From Saccharopolyspora sp. NFXS83 (lineage in GTDB: Bacteria > Actinomycetota > Actinomycetes > Mycobacteriales > Pseudonocardiaceae), in NCBI RefSeq assembly GCF_026241095.1, contig NZ_JAPFGB010000025.1, forward strand, positions 2,097 through 66,096: 64,000 nucleotides of DNA, in the 5' to 3' direction. Each line of letters starts with the position of its first letter. Within the stretch, counting starts at the first letter, position 1. This document shows positions 42,911 through 51,843 of this stretch, one piece after another. A program made the translations under genes and the position numbers. The notes under the pieces were generated by a model. The model was given only the letters and a program-made list of their open reading frames with translations, searched no databases and was not told where the DNA came from.

Positions 42911-43843
42911 TCAGGCGAGTTCGGCGGAGGTGGGGGGTTCGGCTCCGGGGCGGGAGACGGTGATGGCCGCCGCGCGGGCGGCGAAGCCGAGCGCCTCGCG
43001 CCACTGGTCGTGGGTCAGGCCGCGCACCGCCTCCGGGGAGAGCGCGTCGGCGCGGTGCAGCCAGGCGAGCAGCGCCGCGTGCACCGTGTCGCCGGCGCCG
43101 ATGGTGTCGGCGACCTGCGCGCGCACGCCGGGCACCTCGACGAGCTCACCGTCCCCGACCAGCGCCGCGAGCCCGTCAGCACCCCGGGTGAGCACCAGGC
43201 CCGCCGGCCCGGCCTGCTGCCAGCGGCGCAGCGCCGACCGCAGGTCCGCGTCCCCCGCCAGCCACTCCGCGTCCTCCACGGACAGCTTCAGCAGGTGCAC
43301 CGACGGCAGCCAGCTCTCGAAGCGCTTGCGGTAGGCGGCCGGGTCGGCGATCAGGTCGGCGCGGATGTTCGGGTCCAGCGCCACAAACCGGCCGCGCTCG
43401 GCCTCCCGGAACAGCACCGCCTCGTAGGTCGTCGCGCCCGGTTCCAGCACCATGCCGAGCGTGCCGAACGAGACCGCGGTGACCTCGTCGGACAGCGGTC
43501 CGGGGTCGGCCACGAAGCGGGCGGCGGTCCCCTCGGTGTGGAAGCTGTAGCGCGCGGATCCGTCCTCGCTCAGGCCCACCACGGCCAGCGTCGTCGGCTC
43601 CGGTCCGCGCCGGACCAGGTCCGTGCTCACCCCGGAGTCGACCAGCCGCTCCAGGAGCTTGTCGCCGAACTGGTCGGTGGACAGGGTGGCGTGGAAACCG
43701 GCGGGCACGTCGAGCCTGCCCAGGGCGATCGCCACGTTGTACGGGCCGCCCCCGAGCCGGGGGTGCAACGGCCCTAGTTCGCCGCCTGCCGTGGCGGAGT
43801 CCGGGACGAGGTCGACGAGGGCCTCTCCACCGATGACGATCAC
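42911..43843 (-). CDS. PfkB family sugar kinase (fructokinase-like)
   Basis: 310 residues from a GTG with GGAGG four bases upstream. PfkB signatures: IVIGGEALVDL at the N-terminus, GGGPYNVAIALGRLD, and the C-terminal DTIGAGDTVHAALLAWL with the catalytic aspartate. The N-terminal GEALVD pattern is like fructokinases, so ATP-dependent phosphorylation of fructose or a related sugar is likely. It follows a TetR gene on the same strand after 92 bases; a functional link is unproven. Confidence 0.88.
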   Translation of the reverse strand: MIVIGGEALVDLVPDSATAGGELGPLHPRLGGGPYNVAIALGRLDVPAGFHATLSTDQFGDKLLERLVDSGVSTDLVRRGPEPTTLAVVGLSEDGSARYSFHTEGTAARFVADPGPLSDEVTAVSFGTLGMVLEPGATTYEAVLFREAERGRFVALDPNIRADLIADPAAYRKRFESWLPSVHLLKLSVEDAEWLAGDADLRSALRRWQQAGPAGLVLTRGADGLAALVGDGELVEVPGVRAQVADTIGAGDTVHAALLAWLHRADALSPEAVRGLTHDQWREALGFAARAAAITVSRPGAEPPTSAELA

Positions 43844-43935
43844 GATTCCTCCGTGCTGGATGCTGACGTGCTGAACTTCCGGTCCGGCCGGGGCCGGACA
43901 CCGCGCCCGCGGCATCACCGCCGGCCGGTCGGGTG

Positions 43936-44622
43936 TCACGGACCAGTGTGCTCCGCGACAAGTGGGGTGATCCGTGAATCGTCGGCCGCCGGTTCGAACA
44001 GGCCGCCCATCAGGAACTGGGACAGTTCGGCGAAGGCCTCCGCGTCGGTCAGGCCGGTGCGTTCGGCGATCTCGCCGCGCTGGATGGCGCCGATGGTGCC
44101 GCTGACCATCTCGGCGACGAACGCGGCGTGGACCTCGCGGAACACGCCTTCGCGGACGCCGTCGCGGATGTAGCGGCGCATGTTCTCGGCGGCGGCGCGG
44201 GCGTTGGCCTGGTAGGTCGCGCTGGTGGCCGCGTTGGCGGCCATGTCGGCGATGAACCGCCGCGACGCCGGGCGCAGCTGTTCGGCGGCGGCGTCGAGGT
44301 AGGCGCGCATCCGGGCGCGCACGTCGGTGACCTCGGCGACGGAGCGTTCGATCCCGGCGGTGGCGTTCTTGAAGAACTGCCCGACGACCCGCACCGCGAG
44401 CTGCTCCTTGCTGCCCGCGAGCGTGTAGAGCGTCGACTTCGAGCAGTGCAGGCGGGCGGCCAGGTCGTCGAGGGTGAAGCGGGCGAACCCCTCCTCCAGG
44501 AACAGCGCGCACAACCGGTCGAGCAGGTCGGCGCGGCGTTGCTCCTGGGTTCGCACGGTGCCGCGGCGGACCGCTCCGGCGGTCGCCTGGTCGGCGCGCA
44601 CGGCCGGGTCAGGGGCGTTCAT
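43936..44622 (-). CDS. TetR family transcriptional regulator
   Basis: 228 residues. The N-terminal helix-turn-helix (about residues 33-80) includes FTLDDLAARLHCSKSTLYTL; the C-terminal ligand and dimer domain is helical. The ATG at 44622 is preferred over upstream in-frame codons that run into the promoter. It diverges from an acyl-CoA dehydrogenase gene, and a perfect palindrome lies between them, so it probably represses that gene and itself in response to an acyl-CoA or related ligand. Confidence 0.9.
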   Translation of the reverse strand: MNAPDPAVRADQATAGAVRRGTVRTQEQRRADLLDRLCALFLEEGFARFTLDDLAARLHCSKSTLYTLAGSKEQLAVRVVGQFFKNATAGIERSVAEVTDVRARMRAYLDAAAEQLRPASRRFIADMAANAATSATYQANARAAAENMRRYIRDGVREGVFREVHAAFVAEMVSGTIGAIQRGEIAERTGLTDAEAFAELSQFLMGGLFEPAADDSRITPLVAEHTGP

Positions 44623-44710
44623 GCGCACGAGACTGCCACAGCGCGGGACCTCGGTGGTCCGCCGGGCCTGGCGCGAAACGGACACCGTCAGTACTCTGAC
44701 AAGTCCTGCA

Positions 44711-44726
44711 GTACTGATTTCAGTAC
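44711..44726. promoter_or_regulatory. Palindromic operator between TetR and acyl-CoA dehydrogenase
   Basis: GTACTGATTTCAGTAC is a perfect 7-2-7 inverted repeat. A related half (CAGTACTCTGAC) lies at 44689-44700. The position between divergent genes fits a TetR operator. Confidence 0.6.
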
Positions 44727-44834
44727 CGTCGATCTGTCCCGGCGTTCGCGAACTCGTGGACCCGTCCGCCGCGATCCACCACCCCGGCTCGCGAGCACCC
44801 GATCCCGCCCCGGTTCCGCCCAAGGAGCGCCACC

Positions 44835-45980
44835 ATGGCCGTCGACCGCCTCTTGCCCAGCCAGGAAGCCACCGACCTGCTCGAGCTGACCGCGGAGATC
44901 GCCCGCGACGAGCTCGCCCCCGCCGCCGCGAGCGCCGAGGAGCAGGCGCACTTCCCGCGCAAGGCGTTCCGGCTGCTCGGCGCGTCCGGCCTGCTCGGCC
45001 TGCCCTACGCGGAGGAGCACGGCGGCGGCGCCCAGCCCTACGAGGTCTACCTCCAGGTGCTCGAAGAGCTCAGCAGCGCCTGGATGACCGTCGGCGTCGG
45101 CCTGTCCGTGCACACCATGTCCTGCTACCCGCTCGCCCACCACGGCACCGCTGAGCAGCGGGAGCGGTGGCTGCCGGAGATGATCGGCGGCGAGCTGCTC
45201 GGCGGCTACGCGCTGTCCGAGGCGCACGCGGGTTCCGACGCCGCCGCGCTGAGCACCCGCGCCGAGCGCGACGCCGACGACTACGTCGTCACCGGCAGCA
45301 AGTCGTGGATCACGCACGGCGGTGTGGCGGACTTCTACGCGCTGATGGCGCGGACCTCCGACGACGGGCCGCGCGGCATCAGCTGCCTGCTTGTCGACGG
45401 CGGCACGCCGGGGCTGTCGGCGGCACCGCCGGAACGCAAGATGGGCCTCACCGGCTCCCCCACCACGGAGCTGCGGTTCGAGGGCGCCCGAGTACCGGCG
45501 GAACGGCTCATCGGCGAGCCTGGTCAGGGGCTGTCCATCGCGCTGGACGCGCTGAATTCCGGGCGGCTCGGCATCGCGGCCTGCGCCGTCGGGCTCGCCC
45601 AGGGCGCGCTGGACCTCGCCGTGGACTACGCGCGGCAGCGCAGGCAGTTCGGGAAGGCGATCATCGAGTTCCAGGGCGTCGAGTTCCTGCTCGCCGACAT
45701 GGCCGCCGCCGTGCAGACCGCCCGCGCCGCCTACTTGGACGGGGCGCGGCGGCGCGACGCGGGCAGGCCGTTCGCGATGCAGGCCTCGGTGGCGAAGCTG
45801 GTCGCCACCGACGCCGCGATGAAGGTGACCACCGACGCGGTGCAGGTCCTCGGCGGCGCGGGCTACACGCGCGACTTCCCCGCCGAGCGCTACATGCGCG
45901 AGGCCAAGGTCCTGCAGATCTTCGAAGGCACCAACCAGATCCAGCGCATGCTCATCGCCCGCACCCTCGACAAGAGCTGA
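44835..45980 (+). CDS. Acyl-CoA dehydrogenase
   Basis: 381 residues, with AAGGAG before the ATG. FAD-dependent acyl-CoA dehydrogenase: ALSEAHAGSDAAAL and SKSWITHGG (substrate and FAD region), YARQRRQFGKAIIEFQ (signature), and the catalytic glutamate in QIFEGTNQIQRM near residue 363. It introduces the first double bond in beta-oxidation of fatty or branched-chain acyl-CoAs; chain preference cannot be read from the sequence. The divergent TetR gene is the likely regulator. Confidence 0.94.
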   Translation: MAVDRLLPSQEATDLLELTAEIARDELAPAAASAEEQAHFPRKAFRLLGASGLLGLPYAEEHGGGAQPYEVYLQVLEELSSAWMTVGVGLSVHTMSCYPLAHHGTAEQRERWLPEMIGGELLGGYALSEAHAGSDAAALSTRAERDADDYVVTGSKSWITHGGVADFYALMARTSDDGPRGISCLLVDGGTPGLSAAPPERKMGLTGSPTTELRFEGARVPAERLIGEPGQGLSIALDALNSGRLGIAACAVGLAQGALDLAVDYARQRRQFGKAIIEFQGVEFLLADMAAAVQTARAAYLDGARRRDAGRPFAMQASVAKLVATDAAMKVTTDAVQVLGGAGYTRDFPAERYMREAKVLQIFEGTNQIQRMLIARTLDKS

Positions 45981-45991
45981 GCGACCGGCGA

Positions 45992-46195
45992 CTACGCGTC
46001 CGGGTCTTCGGCGATCAAGAAGGTGTCGCGGCTGAACACGGCCCCATCCTCTTTCGCCAGGTGCGCGATGTCGTGCAGCACCGCTTCCACTGCGACTTCG
46101 GCGACCAATGTCCAGTATTCGTCCCCGCCGGGGTCGAGTCCGGCACCGCGATCCCGCACGTCCCTGCGGCACTCATTCAGCTCAGCGGCCACCAC
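45992..46195 (-). CDS. Small hypothetical protein
   Basis: 67 residues from a GTG at 46195 with AAGG about seven bases upstream; the 21-base gap after the aldose epimerase gene suggests one transcript. The predicted protein is acidic and mainly helical (EYWTLVAEVAVEAVLHDIAHLA) and has no signal or membrane segment. No family was recognised. It is convergent with the acyl-CoA dehydrogenase gene, with 11 bases between stops. Confidence 0.5.
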   Translation of the reverse strand: MVAAELNECRRDVRDRGAGLDPGGDEYWTLVAEVAVEAVLHDIAHLAKEDGAVFSRDTFLIAEDPDA

Positions 46196-46216
46196 GTCGC
46201 CTTGCTGCGCTGCCGC

Positions 46217-47137
46217 TCAGAACGGGCGCAGGCCCCATTGGGCGATCCAGTCCTCGCCGGGGGCCAGGGTGATGAGGTCGGTGCCGGAGTTCAGGGCGTC
46301 CGGCGGGCAGGTCATGGGTTCGATGGCGACGGCTCGGCCGCGGCCGGGGAACTCGTCGTTCGTGTACACCTGCACCCACTTGAACACCGGGTCCGCCCAC
46401 AGCTCCACGCCGTGCCCCGCAGGGCCGGTCAGCGAGTGCCGGACCAGGGAATCGCCGGGATCGGGCGCGGCGCCGCCGAACGCGGTGTCCAGCAGCACGC
46501 CCGCCAACCGGCGACCGCGGCGGAAGTCCTGCTCGTCGCCTTCCAGGGCGCGCGGCGGGCGCACCGGCAGCAGCCGCTCCGGGTCCACCGGCAGCACCGT
46601 CGCCGCCGCCAGCCGCAGCGTGCACTCGTCGGTCTCGGCCAGCCCGGCGCGCGGGTACGGGTGCACGCCCACGCCGAACGGGACCGCGCGCTTGCCCAGG
46701 TTCTCCACGGTGTGCGTGACGGTCAGCCCGGAGTCGTCCAGGGCGTAGCCGATGGAGGTGAGCAGCGGCACCGGCCAGCCCGGCTGCACCGGGACCATCG
46801 CGTGCAGCACGATCGTCGACTCGGCGTGCTCCACCACCGTCCAAGCGGTGTGCCGGAGCAGGCCGTGGATGGCGTTGTGCCGCTCCGGTTCGGTGAGCGC
46901 CAGCTGCTGCGGCTCCCGCTCCAGGGTCCACGCGCCGTCGGCGACCCGGTTCGGCCACGGCACCAGCACCGCACCGGCGCCGCCCGGCGGGCGCTGGTCG
47001 GCGTCGTAGGTCTCGGAGTACGCCACCCCGTCCACTTCGAAGGAGCGCAGCGCGGCGCCGACCTCGGTGACCACGGCGCGCGCGGCGCCGTGCACGATCT
47101 CGAACTGCCTGCCGGTGGCCGCGACTGGATCATTCAC
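46217..47137 (-). CDS. Aldose 1-epimerase family protein
   Basis: 306 residues from a GTG at 47137. The galactose-mutarotase fold is indicated by PWPNRVADGAWTL near residue 65, the catalytic histidine region GVGVHPYPRAG and the catalytic glutamate region AIEPMTCPPDALN. Members interconvert alpha and beta anomers of hexoses or hexose-6-phosphates. TAGAGT seven bases before the start suggests leaderless expression. It shares a strand and terminator neighbourhood with the permease below but has its own promoter. Confidence 0.9.
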   Translation of the reverse strand: MNDPVAATGRQFEIVHGAARAVVTEVGAALRSFEVDGVAYSETYDADQRPPGGAGAVLVPWPNRVADGAWTLEREPQQLALTEPERHNAIHGLLRHTAWTVVEHAESTIVLHAMVPVQPGWPVPLLTSIGYALDDSGLTVTHTVENLGKRAVPFGVGVHPYPRAGLAETDECTLRLAAATVLPVDPERLLPVRPPRALEGDEQDFRRGRRLAGVLLDTAFGGAAPDPGDSLVRHSLTGPAGHGVELWADPVFKWVQVYTNDEFPGRGRAVAIEPMTCPPDALNSGTDLITLAPGEDWIAQWGLRPF

Positions 47138-47144
47138 ACCGACC

Positions 47145-47150
47145 ACTCTA
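47145..47150 (-). promoter_or_regulatory. -10 box of the leaderless aldose epimerase gene
   Basis: Minus-strand TAGAGT, seven bases from the GTG start; no ribosome site precedes it. Confidence 0.4.
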
Positions 47151-47181
47151 GAACGTGCGCGCCGCGACCGTCGGCGACGCG

Positions 47182-47224
47182 AAAAAGCCCCGCCCCGCGG
47201 ATGTTTCACCGCGGAACGGGGCTT
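47182..47224 (-). terminator. Terminator of the APC permease gene
   Basis: On the minus strand AAGCCCCG...CCGCGG pairs with CCGCGG...CGGGGCTT around an eight-base loop and is followed by TTTTT. It starts 13 bases after the permease stop. Confidence 0.8.
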
Positions 47225-47236
47225 CGGCGAGACCGG

Positions 47237-48631
47237 TTACTTGGCCAGCTTGTCCGCGTCGAAGTCGACGCGACCGGTGATCAGCCGGTTGACGCCCCAG
47301 AACACGACGCCGATGAGCAGCAGGCCCCCGGCGACCAGGTATTCGGCGACGGGACGGCCCGACAGCGGGCTCGCGAAGAACAGGCACAGCACGGCGCCCA
47401 GCACCGGAATCCAGGTCGGGGCCTTGAAGTGCTTGTGCTCCACGACGTCCTTGCGCAGCACCAGCACCGCGACGTTGACGATGGCGAACACGACCAGCAG
47501 CAGCAGCGAGGTGGTGCTGCCCAGGTCTTCGATCTCCAGCAGGCTCACCAGGACCACGGCCAGGATGCTGGTGAACAGGATCGCGACCCACGGCGTCTGC
47601 CGGGAGCGGTGCACGCGGCCGAACACCGACGGGATGATCCGCTCGTTCGACATGCCGTAGACGAGGCGGCTGGCCATCAGCATGTTGATCAGGGCGGTGT
47701 TGGTGACCGCGAACAGCGCGATGATGGAGAACAGGATCGGCGGGAACCACGGCGCGGCGGCCTTGACGACCAGCAGCAGCGGCGCGTCGGTCTCGGCCAG
47801 CTCGGCGGTGGGCACCAGCGTCGAGGTGATCACCGCGATGACCAGGTAGATGGCGGCGGTGATCGACAGTCCCAGCAGCAGCGCGCGCGGGAAGACCTTC
47901 GCCGGGTTGCGGGTCTCCTCGGCCATGTTCACCGAGTCCTCGAAGCCGACCATCGCGAAGAACGCCAGCGCGGTCGCCGAGGTGACGGCCAGCAGCGGGC
48001 TGGACTCGGGGTTGAACTCCAGCAGCCTGCCCGGATCCGGCGCGACCGTCGGGTCGCTGGAGCCGCTGATCAGCGCGTAGGCGCCGAAGAGGATGACCAG
48101 CAGCAGCCCGCCGAGCTCCACGCAGGTCAGCACCACGTTCATCTTCACCGACTCGCCCACGCCCCTGAAGTTGATCAGAGCCAGGACGACGAGGAAGGCC
48201 AGCGCGACGACGATCGCGGCCGGACCCACGCTGGGGAAGATCTCCTCCAGGTAGTTGCCGCTGAACGCCTGCGCCGCGGAGGCCGCGGAGGTGATGCCGG
48301 AGCACATCACGGCGAACGCGATGATGAAGGTGATGAAGTGGATGCCGAACGCGCGGTGCACGTACAGCGGCGCGCCACCGGCCTTCGGGTACTTGCCCAC
48401 CAGCTCCAGGTAGCTGCACGCGGTGAGGAACGCGACCACGAATGCGACCACGAACGGGATCCACAGCGCGCCGCCGACCTTGCCCGCGACCTTGCCGGTC
48501 AGGGAGTACACCGTGGTGCCGAGGATGTCTCCCACCACGAAGAACAGGAGCAGTTTCGGCCCCATGACCTTCTTCAGGCCGGGCTGCGCACCGTCGTGCG
48601 CCTCGTTGTCCATGGTCGTGTCGTTGGCCAT
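47237..48631 (-). CDS. APC family amino acid permease
   Basis: 464 residues, about twelve membrane segments. The start of helix 1 (FFVVGDILGTTVYSLTG) and FFAMVGFEDSVNMAEETRNP, followed by KVFPRALLLG, are typical of the amino acid-polyamine-organocation superfamily. Substrate not predictable. The ATG at 48631 has no ribosome site, so the true start may be the ATG 18 bases later. The gene lies 276 bases downstream of the MFS gene on the same strand and ends in a clear terminator. Confidence 0.88.
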   Translation of the reverse strand: MANDTTMDNEAHDGAQPGLKKVMGPKLLLFFVVGDILGTTVYSLTGKVAGKVGGALWIPFVVAFVVAFLTACSYLELVGKYPKAGGAPLYVHRAFGIHFITFIIAFAVMCSGITSAASAAQAFSGNYLEEIFPSVGPAAIVVALAFLVVLALINFRGVGESVKMNVVLTCVELGGLLLVILFGAYALISGSSDPTVAPDPGRLLEFNPESSPLLAVTSATALAFFAMVGFEDSVNMAEETRNPAKVFPRALLLGLSITAAIYLVIAVITSTLVPTAELAETDAPLLLVVKAAAPWFPPILFSIIALFAVTNTALINMLMASRLVYGMSNERIIPSVFGRVHRSRQTPWVAILFTSILAVVLVSLLEIEDLGSTTSLLLLVVFAIVNVAVLVLRKDVVEHKHFKAPTWIPVLGAVLCLFFASPLSGRPVAEYLVAGGLLLIGVVFWGVNRLITGRVDFDADKLAK

Positions 48632-48906
48632 GGCAGGAGAGTGTGCCGGTTCGCCTGGGACGATCTTGGGGCACCCCTGGTAGAACGCCTGCGCCACCAG
48701 GCTCAGCGGCTGCGGCCGAATGCCGCAACAGCACGTCGTGGCCTGCGCTTTTCCCGCCTCGCGGTGACCGGAGGGGGACCCGATCGGCCGAGTCCGCAAC
48801 CGGATCGAAACCGGACCGTCACCGCCTCCCGCTGCACCGCGCGTTCACTGCTCCGATCCGGTGAGATCGCGGACCGCTCCGCGACGGACACCGCACCGGG
48901 GGCGGA

Positions 48907-50196
48907 TCAGGCGGTCGGCGCCCGGTACCGCCAGAACGCGGGGGTCAGCAGCGCCGCGGCGAGCGCGCACACCACCACGAGCACGCCGCCCGCGGCGATG
49001 GTGGCCTGCGCGCCGATCGCGGCGCCGCCGCTGCCGTGCAGCACGTCCGCGAGCCGCGGGCCGCCCGCGACGACGACGGTGAAAACGCCTTGGATGCGAC
49101 CGCGCATCTCGTCGGTCGCCGCCGCCTGCAGCATCGAGCTCCGGTAGACCATGCTCACCAGGTCCGCTCCGCCGCCGATGGCGAGGAACAGCACGCCGAG
49201 CCACAGCGAGTCCGCCAGCCCGAAGCCGATGATCGCCACGCCCCACACGAGGACGCCGATGGTGACGCCGACGCCGTGGCGGAGGATGCGGTGCAGCCAG
49301 CCGGACAGCACCCCGAACACGAAGGCGCCCAGCGGGATCGCCGCGTACAGCCAGCCCAGCGCCGCGCCGCCGCCCGGCGGGTCGCCGTAGACGCGCTCGG
49401 CCAGTTCGGGGAACAGGGCGCGCGGCATCCCGAACACCATCGCGATGATGTCCATCAGGAACGACGTGAGCAGCACCGGATGCGTGGCGAGGTAGCGGAA
49501 GCCGTCGATGACGGAGCGCAGCCCGGCCGTCGTCGGCGCTCCCGCTAGCGGCGGCAGCGCGGGCAGCCGGAACACCGCCCACACCGCGACGGTGAGCGCG
49601 AGCGCGTCCACCAGGTACAGCACCGACAGCCCGAGCAGCGGCAGCAGCACGCCGGCCAGCAGCGGCCCGACGACGGAGCCGAGCTGGAACACGGTGGAGC
49701 CCAGCGCCTGCGCCGAGGGCAGCAGCGGGGCCGGGATGATCCGGGCGATGGCGGCGCTGCGCGTCGGCATGTTCACCGCGAAGCAGGTCTGCTGCAGCGC
49801 GAACAGCACCAGCACCAGCCACACCGACCCGACGCCGCCGGCGGCCACCAGCCACAGCAGGATCGCGGTCGCGGCGAGCCCGCTGTTGGTGACCAGCAGC
49901 AGCTTCCGGCGGTCCACGATGTCGGCGACGGCACCACCCCAGAGGCCGAACACCAGCAGCGGCATCAGGCCGAAGATCCCGGCGAGGCCCACGTAGGCGG
50001 AGTTGCCGGTGAGGTCGTAGAGCTGCTTGGGCACCGCGACGGCGCTGAACTGCGCCCCGACGGAGGTGACGATGCTGGAGGTCCACAGCCGCCGGTACGC
50101 CGGGTACTTCAGCGGCCGGGTGTCGAGGACGACCTTGCCGAGCAACGATCGCCAAGATCGCCGGGTTTCCGTAGCGCGCCCGCTGTCGTCGTCCAC
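48907..50196 (-). CDS. MFS exporter (EntS-like)
   Basis: 429 residues with about twelve membrane segments. The N-terminal AYRRLWTSSIVTSVGAQFSA and GGAVADIVDRRKLLL (the MFS loop 2-3 motif) match the MFS_3/enterobactin-exporter-like group. Members export siderophores or drugs; there are no siderophore genes nearby. A GTG start with TAGGGT eight bases upstream suggests leaderless expression. Confidence 0.88.
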   Translation of the reverse strand: MDDDSGRATETRRSWRSLLGKVVLDTRPLKYPAYRRLWTSSIVTSVGAQFSAVAVPKQLYDLTGNSAYVGLAGIFGLMPLLVFGLWGGAVADIVDRRKLLLVTNSGLAATAILLWLVAAGGVGSVWLVLVLFALQQTCFAVNMPTRSAAIARIIPAPLLPSAQALGSTVFQLGSVVGPLLAGVLLPLLGLSVLYLVDALALTVAVWAVFRLPALPPLAGAPTTAGLRSVIDGFRYLATHPVLLTSFLMDIIAMVFGMPRALFPELAERVYGDPPGGGAALGWLYAAIPLGAFVFGVLSGWLHRILRHGVGVTIGVLVWGVAIIGFGLADSLWLGVLFLAIGGGADLVSMVYRSSMLQAAATDEMRGRIQGVFTVVVAGGPRLADVLHGSGGAAIGAQATIAAGGVLVVVCALAAALLTPAFWRYRAPTA

Positions 50197-50204
50197 GAAG
50201 GGCC

Positions 50205-50210
50205 ACCCTA
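50205..50210 (-). promoter_or_regulatory. -10 box of the leaderless MFS gene
   Basis: Minus-strand TAGGGT, eight bases before the GTG at 50196. Confidence 0.4.
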
Positions 50211-50369
50211 GCCATGAGCCTCGCTAAAGAAACCATTCGTTGTGACCCACCCGACGCCCCCGCACCGCCGTCCAGGTGAACACCCCGACACCCACCTTCA
50301 CCCCGGCAGCGACACCGAACCCCACGACGAAGCCCTGCCTCCGGCGCCGAAACCAGCCTCCCTGACAGC

Positions 50370-50650
50370 CGAAGGCCCGTGCCGGGCGGCCAAAGGCCGC
50401 GCAGCAGGCGGCAAAGCCATGCCTGGCGACCGAAGGCCGCGCACTAGGCGGCAAAGCCCACCTGCCTCACGGCGAAGCCGTGCCTCACGGCGAAGCCGTG
50501 CCTCACGGCGAAGCCGTGCCTCGCGGCGAAGCCGTGCAGTAGGCGAGCGAAGCGATGCTTGCCTTGCGGCGTAGCCGTGCTTGGCGGCCGAAGCCGTGCA
50601 GTGGGCGGCGAAGCCCGCCTGCCTTGCGGCCGAAGGCCGTGCCTGGATGC
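50370..50650. repeat. Array of small GGC-GAA-GCC hairpins
   Basis: More than ten short stems with GAA or AAA loops follow one another, such as GGCCAAAGGCC and CACGGCGAAGCCGTG. The most regular part is an 18-base tandem repeat GCCTCACGGCGAAGCCGT, units starting at 50464, 50482, 50500 and 50518. It lies in the 774-base gap between pdxH and the MFS gene (50197-50970), which holds no convincing gene. The first 170 bases of the gap are ordinary. The last 150 are C/A-rich with a 17-base direct repeat (50906-50922 and 50938-50954). Confidence 0.8.
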
Positions 50651-50681
50651 GCGCCAGCGCATAACCCACGTCGAAAAGCCG

Positions 50682-50808
50682 CCCACCCGCGGGTTCTCAG
50701 CGGCTTCCTCGCGAGGACAGCTTTTTCCCTCGTGGCGGAGCCACTCGGGAAAAAGATCCCGCAGCGAGGAAGCCGCTGAGGTTCCGCTACCCGACCACCA
50801 AAGCAACA
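50682..50808. repeat. Structured hairpin repeat, copy 1
   Basis: AGCGGCTTCCTCGC (50699-50712) pairs perfectly with GCGAGGAAGCCGCT (50764-50777). Inside, CTTTTTCCC pairs with GGGAAAAAG and GTGGC with GCCAC around GGA. A second copy at 62345-62465 has the same design and matches over about 110 bases, with paired changes in the stem. Confidence 0.85.
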
Positions 50809-50970
50809 CGAGCCGTGGAAGCAATCAGTAAAGAAGACCTTCCACCGCACCACAGCAACCACACACCCAAACCGGGGAAGGCCCTAAAACCCGACCCCAC
50901 ACGCCAAGCCGAACCCGACTCCAAGCCCCGCAACCACAAGCCGAACCCGACTCCGAAGCCGGCGACAGCG

Positions 50971-51633
50971 TCAGGGAGCGAGCCGCTCCACGGTCCAGCG
51001 CTCGTCGTTGCGGCGGAAGCGGAGTCGGTCGTGCAACCGGTCGGGCCGTCCCTGCCAGAATTCCACGGCTTCGGGCCGGATCCGCCAGCCGCCCCAGTGC
51101 GGCGGCACCGGCACCTTCTCCGCGTCGGCGAAGCGGCGTTCGATGCCGTTGAGCGAGGACTGCAACGCCTCCCGCCCGGTCACCACGCGGGACTGCGGCG
51201 AGGCCCACGCGCCGAGCTGGGACCCTCGCGGGCGCACCGCCCAGTACTCCGCGGTCTCGTCGCTGCTGACCTTTTCCACGGTGCCGCGCACGTTGACCTG
51301 GCGTTGCAGCGAGAGCCAGGGGAAGGTCGCGGCGGCGACGCGGGTCGCGGTGAGGTCGTGGCTCTTCGACGAGGTGTAGTTGGTGAAGAAGACGATTCCG
51401 CGCTCGTCGAATCCCTTGCACAGCACGGTGCGCGAGGAGGGGAATCCGTCGGCGTCCGCCGTCGCCAGCACCATCGCGTTGGGCTCCGGCACCTCCGCCC
51501 GGACGGCCTCGTCGAACCAGATCCGCAGCTGCTCGTGCCAGGTGTCGGCGAGCAGGCCCTCCTGCAGGGAGCCCGCCTCGTAGGACACCCGCATGGACGA
51601 CAAAGTGCCGGTGCTCACGGTGCTTTCGGACAT
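50971..51633 (-). CDS. pdxH: Pyridoxamine 5'-phosphate oxidase
   Basis: 220 residues; GGGAGG lies ten bases before the ATG. This FMN enzyme makes pyridoxal 5'-phosphate in the salvage pathway. Features: [20 protein letters not shown] and SSKSHDL (FMN and substrate contacts), [18 protein letters not shown]-like [16 protein letters not shown], and the C-terminal [20 protein letters not shown] with the conserved RLAP end. PLP is the cofactor of Alr and SerC encoded in this window. The gene follows the urease operon on the same strand but is transcribed alone. Confidence 0.95.
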   Translation of the reverse strand: MSESTVSTGTLSSMRVSYEAGSLQEGLLADTWHEQLRIWFDEAVRAEVPEPNAMVLATADADGFPSSRTVLCKGFDERGIVFFTNYTSSKSHDLTATRVAAATFPWLSLQRQVNVRGTVEKVSSDETAEYWAVRPRGSQLGAWASPQSRVVTGREALQSSLNGIERRFADAEKVPVPPHWGGWRIRPEAVEFWQGRPDRLHDRLRFRRNDERWTVERLAP

Positions 51634-51843
51634 CCGTCATTTCCTCCCTGACCCGACTGGTGTGCCTGTTGATCGGCGGCGCCGGAGGATACGAGCCGAA
51701 CCGGTCGGCGCGGCAACCGCGGTGCGCCACGGGCACCGCTATGACGGTAAACGGCTTGGGAACGCACGCCGAACCGGCCGAAACGTCACGATCGATCCCG
51801 CAAACGATGCAGTGACGGCGAGCACACTCGAATGGCAGCAGGT

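Noticed and set aside
45167-49147. A 1326-codon plus-strand open frame
   Set aside because: It overlaps acyl-CoA dehydrogenase in another frame and runs antisense to the epimerase and permease genes, both clearly real.
50205-50235. Iron box (IdeR/DmdR) upstream of the EntS-like exporter
   Set aside because: TTAG and AGGCT elements occur, but their spacing is off by one from the 19-base palindrome and the right half is poor.
50464-50535. Possible CRISPR or iteron origin from the 18-base repeats
   Set aside because: Repeats are contiguous without spacers, and no replication gene is present.
50444-50824. Frames encoding SLRDLFPEWLRHEGKS-type peptides here and near 62350-62469
   Set aside because: The similar peptides come from the hairpin repeat being translated in the same frame at both loci. 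The conserved unit is the DNA structure, and the frames differ on either side of it.
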